From NCBI GenBank assembly GCA_963770155.1, contig CAVYOE010000001.1, positions 310,001 through 374,000 of the forward strand: a stretch of 64,000 nt of DNA. The letters are read 5' to 3'. Positions 26,124 to 37,262 of the stretch are shown here, piece after piece. How positions within the stretch are numbered: the stretch's first letter is position 1; each line of letters opens with the position of its first letter. Origin of the DNA: CAVYOE01 sp963770155 (GTDB lineage Bacteria; Actinomycetota; Thermoleophilia; Solirubrobacterales; 70-9). The notes below the pieces were generated by a model. The model saw only the letters and a program-made list of their open reading frames with translations. It was not told where the DNA came from and made no database searches. Made by a program: the position numbers and the translations under genes.

Positions 26124-27029
26124 ATGTCGGCCGCCGATGCGCCATCCTTTGAGGCTGTGCGCAGGAGATTTGGGACAGCAATAGCCGCTGGCGCGATCAT
26201 GGCTGCGCTGGCCGGCGCGGGGCCGGGCCAGGCCGCAGCCGGGCAGGAGCCATCGGCCCAGGCGTCGATCATCGGAGGAGTGGCCGCGAATTCGAACGAG
26301 TGGCCTTTTCTGGTCGGCCTTCGACACGACGGCGATGTGTTCTGCGGCGGCTCGGTGATTGCGCCTACGGTCGTCCTCACCGCCGCCCACTGCGCCAACG
26401 CGACCAAAGGCCAGATCGTTGTGGTGGCGGGGCGGTCCAAGCTGGGCGTGAAGAGCGTCGGCGAGGAGATCCGCGTCGCCGTGAAGACCGTCCACCCCGA
26501 CTACAAACGCAAGCAGCGCCACGATCTCGCGCTGCTCTTCCTGAATCGGCCGACGACTGTGCCGCCGATCGCCCTGCCGACGATCGAGGAAGCGCGTGCG
26601 GCCACGGCTCCCGCAGCGGTGGTGCGGGCCGCCGGCTACGGCGCCAAGGACGCTTTCTCTCTCCTCTACCCGCGCCTGCTGAAGCGCACGACGGAATGGA
26701 TCAAGCCGAACCGCCGCTGCCGCCACGCCTACGGCGGCTTGTTCAAGGCACCCGCGATGATCTGCTCCCTGGGGCGCAAGTTCAAGCGGAGCGTGCTCCA
26801 TTCAACGATCTGCGCCGGAGACTCGGGCGGGCCCCTGGTTGCCGACACGCCGGCGGGCCCGAGACTGATCGGCGTTGCGTCCTATGGCGGCATCATTTGC
26901 GGTTGGGACGTGTACCCGACGGTCTACGCGCGCGTTTCGAATGCGCTGACGTTCATCGAGCGCTACAGCGGGGTCGTGCCGCCATCCTCGCCAGCGGCAG
27001 CCCTGCCGGTGGTCCCGCCGGTCACCTAG
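26124..27029 (+). CDS. Secreted trypsin-fold (S1A) serine protease
   Basis: 301 residues from ATG 26124, 20 nt after the surface-protein gene. An N-terminal signal (FGTAIAAGAIMAALAGAGPG) and short propeptide precede the activation site IIGGV. The triad is His in VLTAAHCAN, Asp in RHDLALLF and Ser in CAGDSGGPLV. The position equivalent to Asp189 of trypsin is Thr (TICAGDSGG), so cleavage after Arg/Lys is not expected and specificity is open. Conserved Cys pairs suggest disulfides. The Pro/Ala tail is short. Its place next to a huge repeat protein could mean processing of that protein, but this is inference. Confidence 0.92.
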   Translation: MSAADAPSFEAVRRRFGTAIAAGAIMAALAGAGPGQAAAGQEPSAQASIIGGVAANSNEWPFLVGLRHDGDVFCGGSVIAPTVVLTAAHCANATKGQIVVVAGRSKLGVKSVGEEIRVAVKTVHPDYKRKQRHDLALLFLNRPTTVPPIALPTIEEARAATAPAAVVRAAGYGAKDAFSLLYPRLLKRTTEWIKPNRRCRHAYGGLFKAPAMICSLGRKFKRSVLHSTICAGDSGGPLVADTPAGPRLIGVASYGGIICGWDVYPTVYARVSNALTFIERYSGVVPPSSPAAALPVVPPVT

Positions 27030-27069
27030 ATCCGGCCAGCCGCCCTTTCTGAACGCGGAGCCCGACCGC

Positions 27070-27075
27070 TATCTT
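27070..27075 (+). promoter_or_regulatory. -10 element of uvrB
   Basis: TATCTT, 6 nt before GTG 27082; no Shine-Dalgarno. Fits a leaderless transcript. Confidence 0.5.
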
Positions 27076-27081
27076 CGGTGG

Positions 27082-29079
27082 GTGCCGAAGTTCAAGCTGA
27101 ACAGCGCCTACACGCCGACAGCGGACCAGCCCAAGGCGATCGAGTCCCTGGCGGAAGGGGCCGAGGCCGGTGAGTCCTTCATGACCCTGCTCGGGGCGAC
27201 CGGCACCGGGAAGACGCTGACGATGGCCGGAGTGGTCGAGCAGGTCCAGCGGCCGGCCCTGGTCATCGCCCACAACAAGACGCTCGCGGCACAGCTCTGC
27301 AACGAGTTCCGCGAGTTCTTTCCCGACAACCAGGTCGAGTACTTCGTCAGCTACTACGACTACTACCAACCCGAGGCCTACGTCCCGGCGCAGGATCTCT
27401 ACATCGAGAAGGACTCGTCGGTGAACGACGAGATCGAGCGCCTTCGGCACGCCGCCACCGCCGGTTTGTTCGCGCGCCGGGACGTCCTCATCGTGGCCTC
27501 GGTCTCCTGCATCTACGGCATCGGTTCGCCCAAGACCTATCGCGACCGGATGGAGCTGCTCAAGGTGGGCGAGTGGATCGACCGAGACGTGCTCTTCCGC
27601 AAGCTGGTTGCGATGCAGTACAACCGCAACGAGGTCAACTTCTCCCGCGGCTCCTTCCGCGTCCGCGGCGAGCTGGTCGAGATCTTCCCGGCTTCGGCCG
27701 AGACCGCCTACCGGATGTCGACCTTTGGCGACGAGATCGAGTCGATCCAGCATTTCGATCCGCTCACCGGCGAGATCCTCGACGAGATCGACCATGTCGC
27801 GATCTGGCCGGCAACCCACTACGTCACCCCGGACGACGAGATGGATCGCACCGTGCAGGAGGTCGAGCACGAGCTGCTTCAGCAGACGCGGTACTTCGAG
27901 GAGCAGGGCAAGCAGCTCGAGGCGCATCGCCTGGCGCAGCGGACCAAGTACGACCTGGAGATGCTGCGCGAGGTCGGCTTCTGCTCGGGGATCGAGAACT
28001 ACTCGCGGATCCTCGACGACCGCGACCCGGGCAGCCCGCCACACACTCTGATCGACTACTTCCCGGACGACCTGCTCGTCTTCGTCGACGAGTCCCACCA
28101 GACGGTTCCCCAGCTCGGCGGCATGTACGAGGGCGACCACTCGCGAAAGCTGACCCTGGTCGAGCACGGTTTCCGGCTCCCCTCTGCGCTCGACAACAGG
28201 CCGCTCAAGTTCGACGAGTTCCTGGAACGGGTGCCGCAACTGGTCATGGTCTCGGCGACGCCGGGCCCGTTCGAGCGCGAGAAGTCCGACCGGATCGTCG
28301 AGCAGATCGTGCGCCCGACCGGGATCATCGACCCGGAGGTCGAGGTCCGCGAGACCAAGAACCAGATCGACGATCTCATGAACGAGGTCCGGGTCCGGGC
28401 CGAGGCGGACGAGCGCACCCTGGTCACCACCCTGACCAAGAAGATGGCCGAAGACCTGACCGAGTACCTGCTCGAGTACGGATTCAAGGTCCGCTATCTG
28501 CACTCGGAGGTCGACACGCTCGAGCGGATCCAGATCATCCGCGACCTGCGCCTCGGCGAGTTCGACGCCCTGGTCGGGGTCAACCTGCTGCGGGAGGGCC
28601 TCGACCTCCCTGAGGTCTCCCTCGTCGGGATCCTCGATGCCGACAAAGAAGGCTTCCTGCGCGGGGAGACCAGCCTGATCCAGACGATCGGCCGGGCCGC
28701 GCGCAACGTCCGCGGCAAGGTCCTCATGTACGCGGACAAGGAGACCGAGGCGATGAGGACCGCGATCCGCGAGACCGACCGGCGGCGGAAGATCCAGCTT
28801 GCCTACAACAAGGAGCACGGGATCACCCCGGAGACGGTGCGCAAGGGGATCTCGGAGATGGCCGAGTTCCTGGCGATGGAGTCGACCTCGCCGGCGAAGC
28901 GGCGGCGGACGCGGGTCGACGACGGCAAGACGAGGACTCCTGAGGAGCTGTCCAAGATCTGTGTCGAGCTGGAGGACGAGATGCTCGCCGCGGCCGAGGA
29001 CCTGCGGTTCGAGGAGGCGGCCCGTATCCGCGACGAGCTCAAGGAGCTGCGCCGCGACCTCGAGGCCATCCAGGCGTAA
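27082..29079 (+). CDS. uvrB: Excinuclease ABC subunit B
   Basis: 665 residues; the damage-verifying helicase-like subunit of nucleotide excision repair. Walker A is GATGTGKTLT. The beta-hairpin YYDYYQPEAYVP, which inserts at lesions, is intact. Later motifs include VDESHQTVPQLGGMY, VSATPGPFE, GVNLLREGLDLPEVSL and QTIGRAARN. A UVR motif at the C-terminus (EEAARIRDELKELRRDLE) contacts UvrA/UvrC. GTG 27082 starts right after the -10 element. It belongs with uvrA 2.7 kb downstream, though transcribed separately. Confidence 0.97.
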   Translation: MPKFKLNSAYTPTADQPKAIESLAEGAEAGESFMTLLGATGTGKTLTMAGVVEQVQRPALVIAHNKTLAAQLCNEFREFFPDNQVEYFVSYYDYYQPEAYVPAQDLYIEKDSSVNDEIERLRHAATAGLFARRDVLIVASVSCIYGIGSPKTYRDRMELLKVGEWIDRDVLFRKLVAMQYNRNEVNFSRGSFRVRGELVEIFPASAETAYRMSTFGDEIESIQHFDPLTGEILDEIDHVAIWPATHYVTPDDEMDRTVQEVEHELLQQTRYFEEQGKQLEAHRLAQRTKYDLEMLREVGFCSGIENYSRILDDRDPGSPPHTLIDYFPDDLLVFVDESHQTVPQLGGMYEGDHSRKLTLVEHGFRLPSALDNRPLKFDEFLERVPQLVMVSATPGPFEREKSDRIVEQIVRPTGIIDPEVEVRETKNQIDDLMNEVRVRAEADERTLVTTLTKKMAEDLTEYLLEYGFKVRYLHSEVDTLERIQIIRDLRLGEFDALVGVNLLREGLDLPEVSLVGILDADKEGFLRGETSLIQTIGRAARNVRGKVLMYADKETEAMRTAIRETDRRRKIQLAYNKEHGITPETVRKGISEMAEFLAMESTSPAKRRRTRVDDGKTRTPEELSKICVELEDEMLAAAEDLRFEEAARIRDELKELRRDLEAIQA

Positions 29080-29089
29080 GATCCTCGTC

Positions 29090-29488
29090 ATGGACCGCAC
29101 CGCGATCGAAGCTCAGCTGCGTCAGATCATCGCCTCGGCCGAGGCGACCAAGGTTGCCGCCGAGTCAGCGCTCCGGGAGCTCTCCGCGGAGGACCCCGTC
29201 CCGCGGCCGCCGAACATTCCGGAGCCGACTCCACCGCCGATCCCCGAGCCGGAGCCGCCCCCGACGCCTGAGCCGCAGCCGCCGACCCCTGACCCGCCGC
29301 CTGCCCCGCCGGACCCGCAGCCGCCGCAGTTCTCCTCGAACGGCGAGGACACGGTGCGCCTGATGGCGCTGAAGATGGCGATCGACGGGTCGACTCGCGA
29401 GCAGATCGAGGCCGAGCTCACCACCAAGTACGGCGCGGGCGACCGCGCGGCGCTGCTCGACGAAGTTCTCGCTCGCGCCGGCCGCTAA
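29090..29488 (+). CDS. Hypothetical protein with proline-rich linker and conserved C-terminal helix motif
   Basis: 132 residues, ATG 10 nt after uvrB, so probably in its transcript. The N-terminal part (1-40) is a helix (AIEAQLRQIIASAEATKVA). About 40 residues of Pro/Glu repeats follow (PEPEPPPTPEPQPP). The C-terminal 45 residues (VRLMALKMAIDGSTREQIEA ... LLDEVL) resemble a short motif I recall in other actinobacterial hypothetical proteins. No signal or membrane segment. It could be a scaffold or regulatory adaptor; function unknown. Its TAA overlaps the convergent VOC gene stop by 4 nt (CTAA). Confidence 0.75.
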   Translation: MDRTAIEAQLRQIIASAEATKVAAESALRELSAEDPVPRPPNIPEPTPPPIPEPEPPPTPEPQPPTPDPPPAPPDPQPPQFSSNGEDTVRLMALKMAIDGSTREQIEAELTTKYGAGDRAALLDEVLARAGR

Positions 29489-29931
29489 TCCCGCGAAAAG
29501 GTCCCCGGCTTGCCGCCACTGCGGGCACCGGCGGCGTACTCGGCCATGTCCTGGGACCAGAACTCGACGACGTTGCCGTCGGGATCGGTGGCGTAGATGG
29601 CGCGGCCGGGGCCGAGCTGGATCGGACCTTCGACCTCCGTCCCGCTTCCGGTCAGCCGGTCGAGCAGACGGTCGATCTCGTCGTCGGCAACGTGAAAGGC
29701 GAAGTGGACGTGGGTGCCGCCGCGGCCGCCGGCGAGGCCGACCTGCTCGGTCCAGAGCCCGAGCCGCGCCGTTTCCCCGATCAGGTACCAGTAGCGGCCC
29801 TCGGCGCCTTCCCCATACAGGGTCTCCTCGAAACCGAGCGTGTCGCGGTAGAAGCCGCGGGCGGCTTCCAGGTCATCGACCTCGAGCACCAGCTCCGAGA
29901 TGCCGGTAACCGGCGGAGGCTCAGGGGTCAC
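29485..29931 (-). CDS. VOC-family (glyoxalase-like) protein
   Basis: 148 residues forming one vicinal-oxygen-chelate domain: GISELVLEVDDLEAARGFYR at the start, HVHFAFHVADDEI in the middle and AIYATDPDGNVVEFW at the end, with Glu as likely metal ligand. Single-domain members dimerise and may be isomerases, dioxygenases or resistance proteins. No substrate can be assigned. GTG 29931 overlaps the stop of the upstream phosphodiesterase gene (GTGA); longer readings would lie in that gene's basic tail. Confidence 0.87.
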   Translation of the reverse strand: MTPEPPPVTGISELVLEVDDLEAARGFYRDTLGFEETLYGEGAEGRYWYLIGETARLGLWTEQVGLAGGRGGTHVHFAFHVADDEIDRLLDRLTGSGTEVEGPIQLGPGRAIYATDPDGNVVEFWSQDMAEYAAGARSGGKPGTFSRD

Positions 29932-31124
29932 TTGCCCTGGCGGGCGCGCCGCTTGCGGCGAACGCACTTGCCGCGGCGGAGCTTCTTTCCCTTTCGGCAA
30001 CGGCGCCGGGATGCGCTTCCCGCCGATGTCGGCTGCACCGCGCTTGTCGGCACCGGAGGTGAGCCGGGCGGCGAACCTGCGGGGCAGCGGTCGCTCCCGT
30101 CGGGGCGGGGGATCTCCTGGGCACAGAGGAAGGCGTGGAGCCGGCCGGGCTGCGAGCTCATGTAGCCGTCGATCCCGAGCGCGATCAGTCTCGCGTAGCT
30201 CTCTTCGCCGTCGGGCTCCTCGCCGTTGGGCCAGACGTGCACGGCGTACCCCTGTGCATGGGCTCCGTGGTCGAGGACCGCTTCCGGAACGGCGATCCCG
30301 TTCTGCGAGGGCGGCACCTGGAAGGCGGCGGCGTCGGGAACCGGCGGCAGCCCCAGCAGCGCGTAGCTCGCGACGCCGGCGATCCCCGGTGCGAGCGCGA
30401 CCTTGGGAGCGGCGTCGGTCAGGTTGAACAGCGCCAAGAGGACGTCGGAGAAGGAGACGACGATGATGTCGTCGCGACTCGCGTACTCCGGACGGTCGAG
30501 GAATGCTGCGAGCGCGGTCGCGGTCGGGATCCCCAGCAGGCCGGCGCCGTCGCACTCGATCCCGCCGTCACAGGTCTTCGGCTGCTTGATCTCGATGTTG
30601 ATCGGGGTGTTCGGGAAGTGGTCGAGCACCTCTTTCAGAGTGGGAATCCGGAAGTCCTCGGCGCTGTACCCGGGCGGCGGTGGTACCCCGCCGGTCCGGA
30701 TGCCGCGGTAGATGAACTCCTCGGCGGGGATCGAAGGGTTGTGGCTGTAGCTGTTGGGCCGGAACCAGTAGCCCGCGTCGAGGGCCTGGACCTCCGCCAG
30801 GGTCATGTCGCGGACCTGCGAGGCGGGCCGCGCCTGGGGACCGTTTGTCGTCCGGGAGACGGTGTCGTCGTGGATCACGACCAGGTGGCCGTCCTTGGTC
30901 AGCTGGACGTCGAGCTCGAGCATGTCCGCGCCGCGCTCGGCTACCGCCGACTTGAAGGCAAACATCGTGCTCGAGGGCGCCTCGTCTTCACCACCCTGAT
31001 GGGCGATGTTGAGGAAGTGGCGGTCGAGCCACGGGTTCGGGTTGGGCGCCACGGCACCGGCGCCCGCCGGCACCAGCATGGATGCCAGCACCCCGGCCAG
31101 AACTGAAATCCAGACGCCCCTCAC
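29928..31124 (-). CDS. Secreted glycerophosphodiester phosphodiesterase
   Basis: 398 residues; hydrolyses glycerophosphodiesters, giving glycerol-3-phosphate and an alcohol, or acts on related wall polymers. It has a signal peptide (VLAGVLASMLVPAGAGAVA). Family motifs are NIAHQGGEDEAPSSTMFAFK with the catalytic His, MLELDVQLTKDGHLVVIHDD with metal-binding Glu and Asp and the second His, and NIEIKQPK. The extra C-terminus is Cys-containing and very basic (CRKGKKLRRGKCVRRKRRAR), a tail seen on other exported proteins here. GTG 31124 is preceded by TAGCCT at 8 nt. A downstream VOC gene is coupled. Confidence 0.9.
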   Translation of the reverse strand: MRGVWISVLAGVLASMLVPAGAGAVAPNPNPWLDRHFLNIAHQGGEDEAPSSTMFAFKSAVAERGADMLELDVQLTKDGHLVVIHDDTVSRTTNGPQARPASQVRDMTLAEVQALDAGYWFRPNSYSHNPSIPAEEFIYRGIRTGGVPPPPGYSAEDFRIPTLKEVLDHFPNTPINIEIKQPKTCDGGIECDGAGLLGIPTATALAAFLDRPEYASRDDIIVVSFSDVLLALFNLTDAAPKVALAPGIAGVASYALLGLPPVPDAAAFQVPPSQNGIAVPEAVLDHGAHAQGYAVHVWPNGEEPDGEESYARLIALGIDGYMSSQPGRLHAFLCAQEIPRPDGSDRCPAGSPPGSPPVPTSAVQPTSAGSASRRRCRKGKKLRRGKCVRRKRRARQGK

Positions 31125-31132
31125 GACGACAC

Positions 31133-31138
31133 AGGCTA
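31133..31138 (-). promoter_or_regulatory. -10-like hexamer of the glycerophosphodiesterase gene
   Basis: TAGCCT on the minus strand, 8 nt before GTG 31124, in the 38-bp divergent gap with the membrane-protein gene at 31163. Confidence 0.35.
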
Positions 31139-31162
31139 CGGGACCGGAATACTGCGCACGCC

Positions 31163-31708
31163 ATGCCGCGCTCCATGATCGGGCCTGTCTCCCGCCGCAC
31201 CGCGCTGATCGCCCTGGGCGCGATCTCGCTCGCGCTGGTGATCTTTCTGACCGCGATCGATCCCGCGACGCTCGAAGAAGGCAACCCGACCATCGTCGAC
31301 CTGGAGCTCGCCGGCACCGAGGAGAAGGTCTCCGAGTACCGGGCGGAGTGGGGTGAGGAGGGAGACGATCGCGCTCGCCTTTCCCTCTGGGTCGACTTCC
31401 CCTACCTGCTCGCCTACGGAGCGTTCTTCGTGCTCGCGGCTGCGGCGACCCGCGACCTCGCCCGGAGCCGTGGCTGGGGAAGGATGGCGGCGTTCGGTGC
31501 GTTCGCGATCCCGGCTGCGGCAGGCGCGGCAGCCTTCGACGCGATCGAGAACGTCAACCTCCTGATCGCGCTCGAGGGCGAAGGCGGTGACCTGGCACCC
31601 CGGCTGGCGCAGATCTGCGCCGGATTCAAATTCGTACTCACGATCGCGGTGATCGGGTACCTGCTCGCGGGTCTTGGCGGCAGGCTCGTCAGCCGAAAGC
31701 CGGGCTGA
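31163..31708 (+). CDS. Hypothetical membrane protein (about four spans)
   Basis: 181 residues from ATG 31163. Hydrophobic segments lie at about 10-28 (ALIALGAISLALVIFLTAI), 77-97 (YLLAYGAFFVLAAAA), 110-128 and 150-172. The loop after span 1 is acidic. A DAIENVNLLIAL motif follows span 3. This pattern resembles small actinobacterial membrane proteins without known function. The basic end SRKPG should be cytoplasmic. An upstream in-frame ATG would overlap the divergent gene start and add a non-hydrophobic basic stretch, so it was not used. Confidence 0.78.
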   Translation: MPRSMIGPVSRRTALIALGAISLALVIFLTAIDPATLEEGNPTIVDLELAGTEEKVSEYRAEWGEEGDDRARLSLWVDFPYLLAYGAFFVLAAAATRDLARSRGWGRMAAFGAFAIPAAAGAAAFDAIENVNLLIALEGEGGDLAPRLAQICAGFKFVLTIAVIGYLLAGLGGRLVSRKPG

Positions 31709-31755
31709 GCGAGGAAAAATCGTGCCTGAGGCGGGGGAACGCCCGTTCGCCTCCG

Positions 31756-31761
31756 TATCAT
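31756..31761 (+). promoter_or_regulatory. -10 element of uvrA
   Basis: TATCAT, 7 nt before GTG 31769, without Shine-Dalgarno. A weak hairpin (GAGGC ... GCCTC with inner GAAC/GTTC) lies just upstream at about 31727-31752. Confidence 0.5.
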
Positions 31762-31768
31762 CGACGAG

Positions 31769-34723
<2,955 letters not shown>

Positions 34724-34796
34724 CAGCGCGGATGCCGGCAGCCGACCGCTAGGCTGCGCTGTCGCAGGCGTGGCGGCAAGCAAAGAAAGGACGATC

Positions 34797-35297
34797 TTGA
34801 GGACTCGAATCTGGGCAGCGGTGGCGTGCATCGCCCTCCTGACCGGCTGGGGAGCCGCGACGGTCGCAACTGCAGACGGCCCCTCCGCAGCCGCTGCCAA
34901 GGTGAGCAAGAAGAAGGCGAAGAGGGTGGTGAAACGCTACCTCCAGCACTCGACCTGGACCAACGTGACCGCGAGCTCCACCGGGATCAGCTCTACGACG
35001 ACGCGGATCACCTTTTGCGGGAACGGGACCTATTCGTACCGTCGCGACAACGACTCGATCGTGGCCGCGTCCCAGACGACCTTTGACGGCAACTGGAGCG
35101 TCAAGAGCGCGAATCCGAAGCGCTCTTCCGGCAAGGTCAGGTACACCGTCGCGAACTTCCGCAGCGTTTACTTCGACGGCTCACCGGGCCCCGATTCGCC
35201 TCCGCCCTCACCGAGCATCCTCAACGCCTTTGCGGACTCGGAACAGATCGCATTCTTCGACGGGATCCAGTTCAGCCGCTCGGCAGCCGGTTGTTGA
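34797..35297 (+). CDS. Small secreted hypothetical protein
   Basis: 166 residues. I choose TTG 34797 because GAAAGGA (34785-34791) sits 5 nt upstream as a Shine-Dalgarno; GTG 34770 in the same frame lacks one. A signal peptide (VACIALLTGWGAATVATA) is followed by a Lys-rich helix (KVSKKKAKRVVKRYL), then a beta-rich domain with TTTRITFCGNGTYSYRRDN and a C-terminal Cys, perhaps one disulfide. The CGNGTYSY region recalls secreted lipocalin-like or Spy-type folds but no family is certain. Function unknown. Confidence 0.75.
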   Translation: MRTRIWAAVACIALLTGWGAATVATADGPSAAAAKVSKKKAKRVVKRYLQHSTWTNVTASSTGISSTTTRITFCGNGTYSYRRDNDSIVAASQTTFDGNWSVKSANPKRSSGKVRYTVANFRSVYFDGSPGPDSPPPSPSILNAFADSEQIAFFDGIQFSRSAAGC

Positions 35298-35315
35298 GAA
35301 GCGGCGCTGCTTTTG

Positions 35316-35945
35316 ATGGGGTTTCCGGCTGAGGCCCGAACCTGGTGGCGGAAGCGGCGCTGGTATGACCGCAACCACCGCTGGCGCAACCGCTGGCGGA
35401 TCAACGCGCATGCCGCTCGCGGTGGTTTCTACATCCGCCATCCGGTGGAGGGCGAGGTGCTGGAGGCGTTCGCCCAGGGGCGTCTAACGATCGGCCGCGA
35501 CACGCTGCTGGAGCCCGGATGCTGGATCACGATGTCCGCCGAGGCCACGATCGAGATCGGCAGCGGCTGCTTCCTCAACCGGGAGACGATGCTGGCCGCC
35601 CAGGAGCGGATCGAGATCGGCGATCACGTCATGTTCGCCAACCACTGCTTCGTCGGTGATGCTGACCACCGCTTCGACGACCCGGAGAAGCCGGTGCCGT
35701 GGCAGGGCTTCACCAGCAAAGGCCCCGTCACGATCGGGGACAACTGCTGGTTCGGGGTCGGCTGCGTGGTGACGAGCGGAGTCGAGATCGGTGAGCGCTG
35801 CGTGATCGGCTCCAACTCCGTCGTGACCCAGGACTTGCCGCCACGCACGATCGCCGCAGGAGCGCCGGCGAAGGTGATCCGGGAGATCACCTATGCGGAC
35901 CGGGGCGAGGGAGTCGCCGAAGCCGGGGCCGGCGGCGGCGTCTGA
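35316..35945 (+). CDS. Hexapeptide-repeat (left-handed beta-helix) acyltransferase
   Basis: About 209 residues from ATG 35316 (an adjacent TTG at 35313 is also possible). The N-terminal part is strongly basic and aromatic (WWRKRRWYDRNHRW). Imperfect hexapeptide repeats follow (IGRDTLLEPGCWITM, IEIGDHVMFANHCFVGDADH, VTIGDNCWFGVGCVVTSGVE, IGERCVIGSNSVVTQDLPP), ending in the family motif AAGAPAKVIREI. It resembles WbbJ/maltose-type O-acetyltransferases with His as catalytic base (ANHCFVGDADHRF). Likely acetylates a sugar of wall polysaccharide; substrate unknown. Confidence 0.88.
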   Translation: MGFPAEARTWWRKRRWYDRNHRWRNRWRINAHAARGGFYIRHPVEGEVLEAFAQGRLTIGRDTLLEPGCWITMSAEATIEIGSGCFLNRETMLAAQERIEIGDHVMFANHCFVGDADHRFDDPEKPVPWQGFTSKGPVTIGDNCWFGVGCVVTSGVEIGERCVIGSNSVVTQDLPPRTIAAGAPAKVIREITYADRGEGVAEAGAGGGV

Positions 35946-35953
35946 CCGCGCCG

Positions 35954-36370
35954 CTACGAGATGAGCTGGACGATCACAGTCCGCTCCCGCGGCCGGTCGT
36001 CGAAGTCGACCAGGACCAGCTGCTGCCACGTGCCGAGCGCGAGCCGGCCCTCCCGAACCGGGACGCTTTCTGACGAACCGATGACGGAGGCCCGCTGGTG
36101 CGCGTGCGAATTCGAGTCGTGATTTAGCCGGTTGTGCTCGTAGTCGCCCTCTACGGGCACCAGCCGGTCGAGGGTTGCCTGCAGGTCGTGGACGCCGCCC
36201 GGTTCGTACTCCATCGTGGTCACCGCGGCGGTCGATCCCTTGACGAAGGCGGTGACCAGCCCTTCGCCGGCCCCGGCCGTCGAGACGATTCGCTCAACAC
36301 CGTCGGTGATGTCGACGATGTCGGCGTCCCCTTGGGTGGAGATGCTCAGTTCGCCGGTGTGAACAGCCAA
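35954..36370 (-). CDS. YjbQ / UPF0047 family protein
   Basis: 138 residues of the UPF0047 (YjbQ) family; some members have secondary thiamine-phosphate synthase activity. Signature parts are GLVTAFVKGSTAAVTTMEYE, LNHDSNSHAHQRASVIGSS and GTWQQLVLVDFDDRPRERTV. The conserved His residues in HDSNSHAHQ are thought to bind metal. TTG 36370 is 4 nt after the panB stop, so it is the last gene of the pantothenate operon. Why it lies there is not known. Confidence 0.9.
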   Translation of the reverse strand: MAVHTGELSISTQGDADIVDITDGVERIVSTAGAGEGLVTAFVKGSTAAVTTMEYEPGGVHDLQATLDRLVPVEGDYEHNRLNHDSNSHAHQRASVIGSSESVPVREGRLALGTWQQLVLVDFDDRPRERTVIVQLIS

Positions 36371-36374
36371 CGAC

Positions 36375-37262
36375 CTACCAGTCCCAGGGGGTGTGCGCCG
36401 CGAGGCTCTCCTCCTCGAGGTACTGCCTGAACTCCTCGAGCTGGTCGGGATCGATCGAGTAGCTGTGCTCTTCGGCCGGGAACGAGCGGTGGCGAACCTC
36501 CTCGGTGTAGGTGCGAATGCCGGTCAGCATCTGCTCGCGGACGTCCGCATAGCGCTTCACGAACTTCGGCTGGTGGCCTGAGTAAAGCCCGAGCAAGTCG
36601 TGCCAGACGAGCACCTGGCCGTCGGTGTTGGGCCCGGCGCCGATCCCTATGACCGGGATCTCGAGCCGCGGCATCAAGACCTTGGTGACGTCGGCGGGGA
36701 TCGCCTCGAACACGATCGCGAAGCAACCGACGGACTGCAGAGCAAGCGCTTCCTCTGCGAGCTGCTCGGCCTGGGCCGCGGTCTTGCCCTGCGCCTTGAA
36801 TCCGCCCAGTGCAGTTGCTGACTGGGGGGTGAGGCCGACGTGCCCCATCACCGGGATTCCGGCGCGGATGATCGCCCGCGCGCGATCAACCGAGGCGCCG
36901 CCGCGCTCGAGTTTGACCGCGTCGACGCCGGCCTCCTTGACGAAGCGCTGGGCGCTCTCCACCGCGAGCTCGTTCGAGCTCTCGTAGGAGCCGAATGGGA
37001 GGTCACCGATCAGCAGCGGAGTCTTCAGCCCACGCCGGACCGCGCTCGTCATCGTGACCATCTCGTCCATCCCCACCGGCGTCGTGGCGTCGTAGCCGAG
37101 GACCACCATCGCTGCCGTATCACCCACCAGGACGACATCGACACCGGCTTCCTCGGCGATCTGGGCCGAGGGGTAGTCGTAGGCGGTGACCATCACGATC
37201 GGGTCGCCCGCCCGCTTCATCTCTGCGAGCCGCGGAAGGTTGACCGGTTTGCGGTCGGTCAA
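36375..37262 (-). CDS. panB: 3-methyl-2-oxobutanoate hydroxymethyltransferase
   Basis: 295 residues. Transfers a methylene group to 2-oxoisovalerate to give ketopantoate, first step of pantothenate synthesis. Family motifs: MVTAYDYPSAQIAEEAGVD, LVGDTAAMVVLGYDATTPVG with metal-binding Asp, FGSYESSNELA, VKLERGG, GHVGLTPQSA and IGIGAGPNTDGQVLVWHD. Length is slightly above the usual 265-280 owing to a C-terminal extension. TTG 37262 overlaps the panD stop (TTGA). Confidence 0.96.
   Translation of the reverse strand: MTDRKPVNLPRLAEMKRAGDPIVMVTAYDYPSAQIAEEAGVDVVLVGDTAAMVVLGYDATTPVGMDEMVTMTSAVRRGLKTPLLIGDLPFGSYESSNELAVESAQRFVKEAGVDAVKLERGGASVDRARAIIRAGIPVMGHVGLTPQSATALGGFKAQGKTAAQAEQLAEEALALQSVGCFAIVFEAIPADVTKVLMPRLEIPVIGIGAGPNTDGQVLVWHDLLGLYSGHQPKFVKRYADVREQMLTGIRTYTEEVRHRSFPAEEHSYSIDPDQLEEFRQYLEEESLAAHTPWDW

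Noticed and set aside
27022..29100. 692-codon open frame antisense to uvrB
   Set aside because: Shadow of uvrB; protein is His/Val/Leu/Asp-biased with no recognisable domain.
31727..31752. Intrinsic terminator between the membrane-protein gene and uvrA
   Set aside because: The stem is bulged and not followed by a T run.
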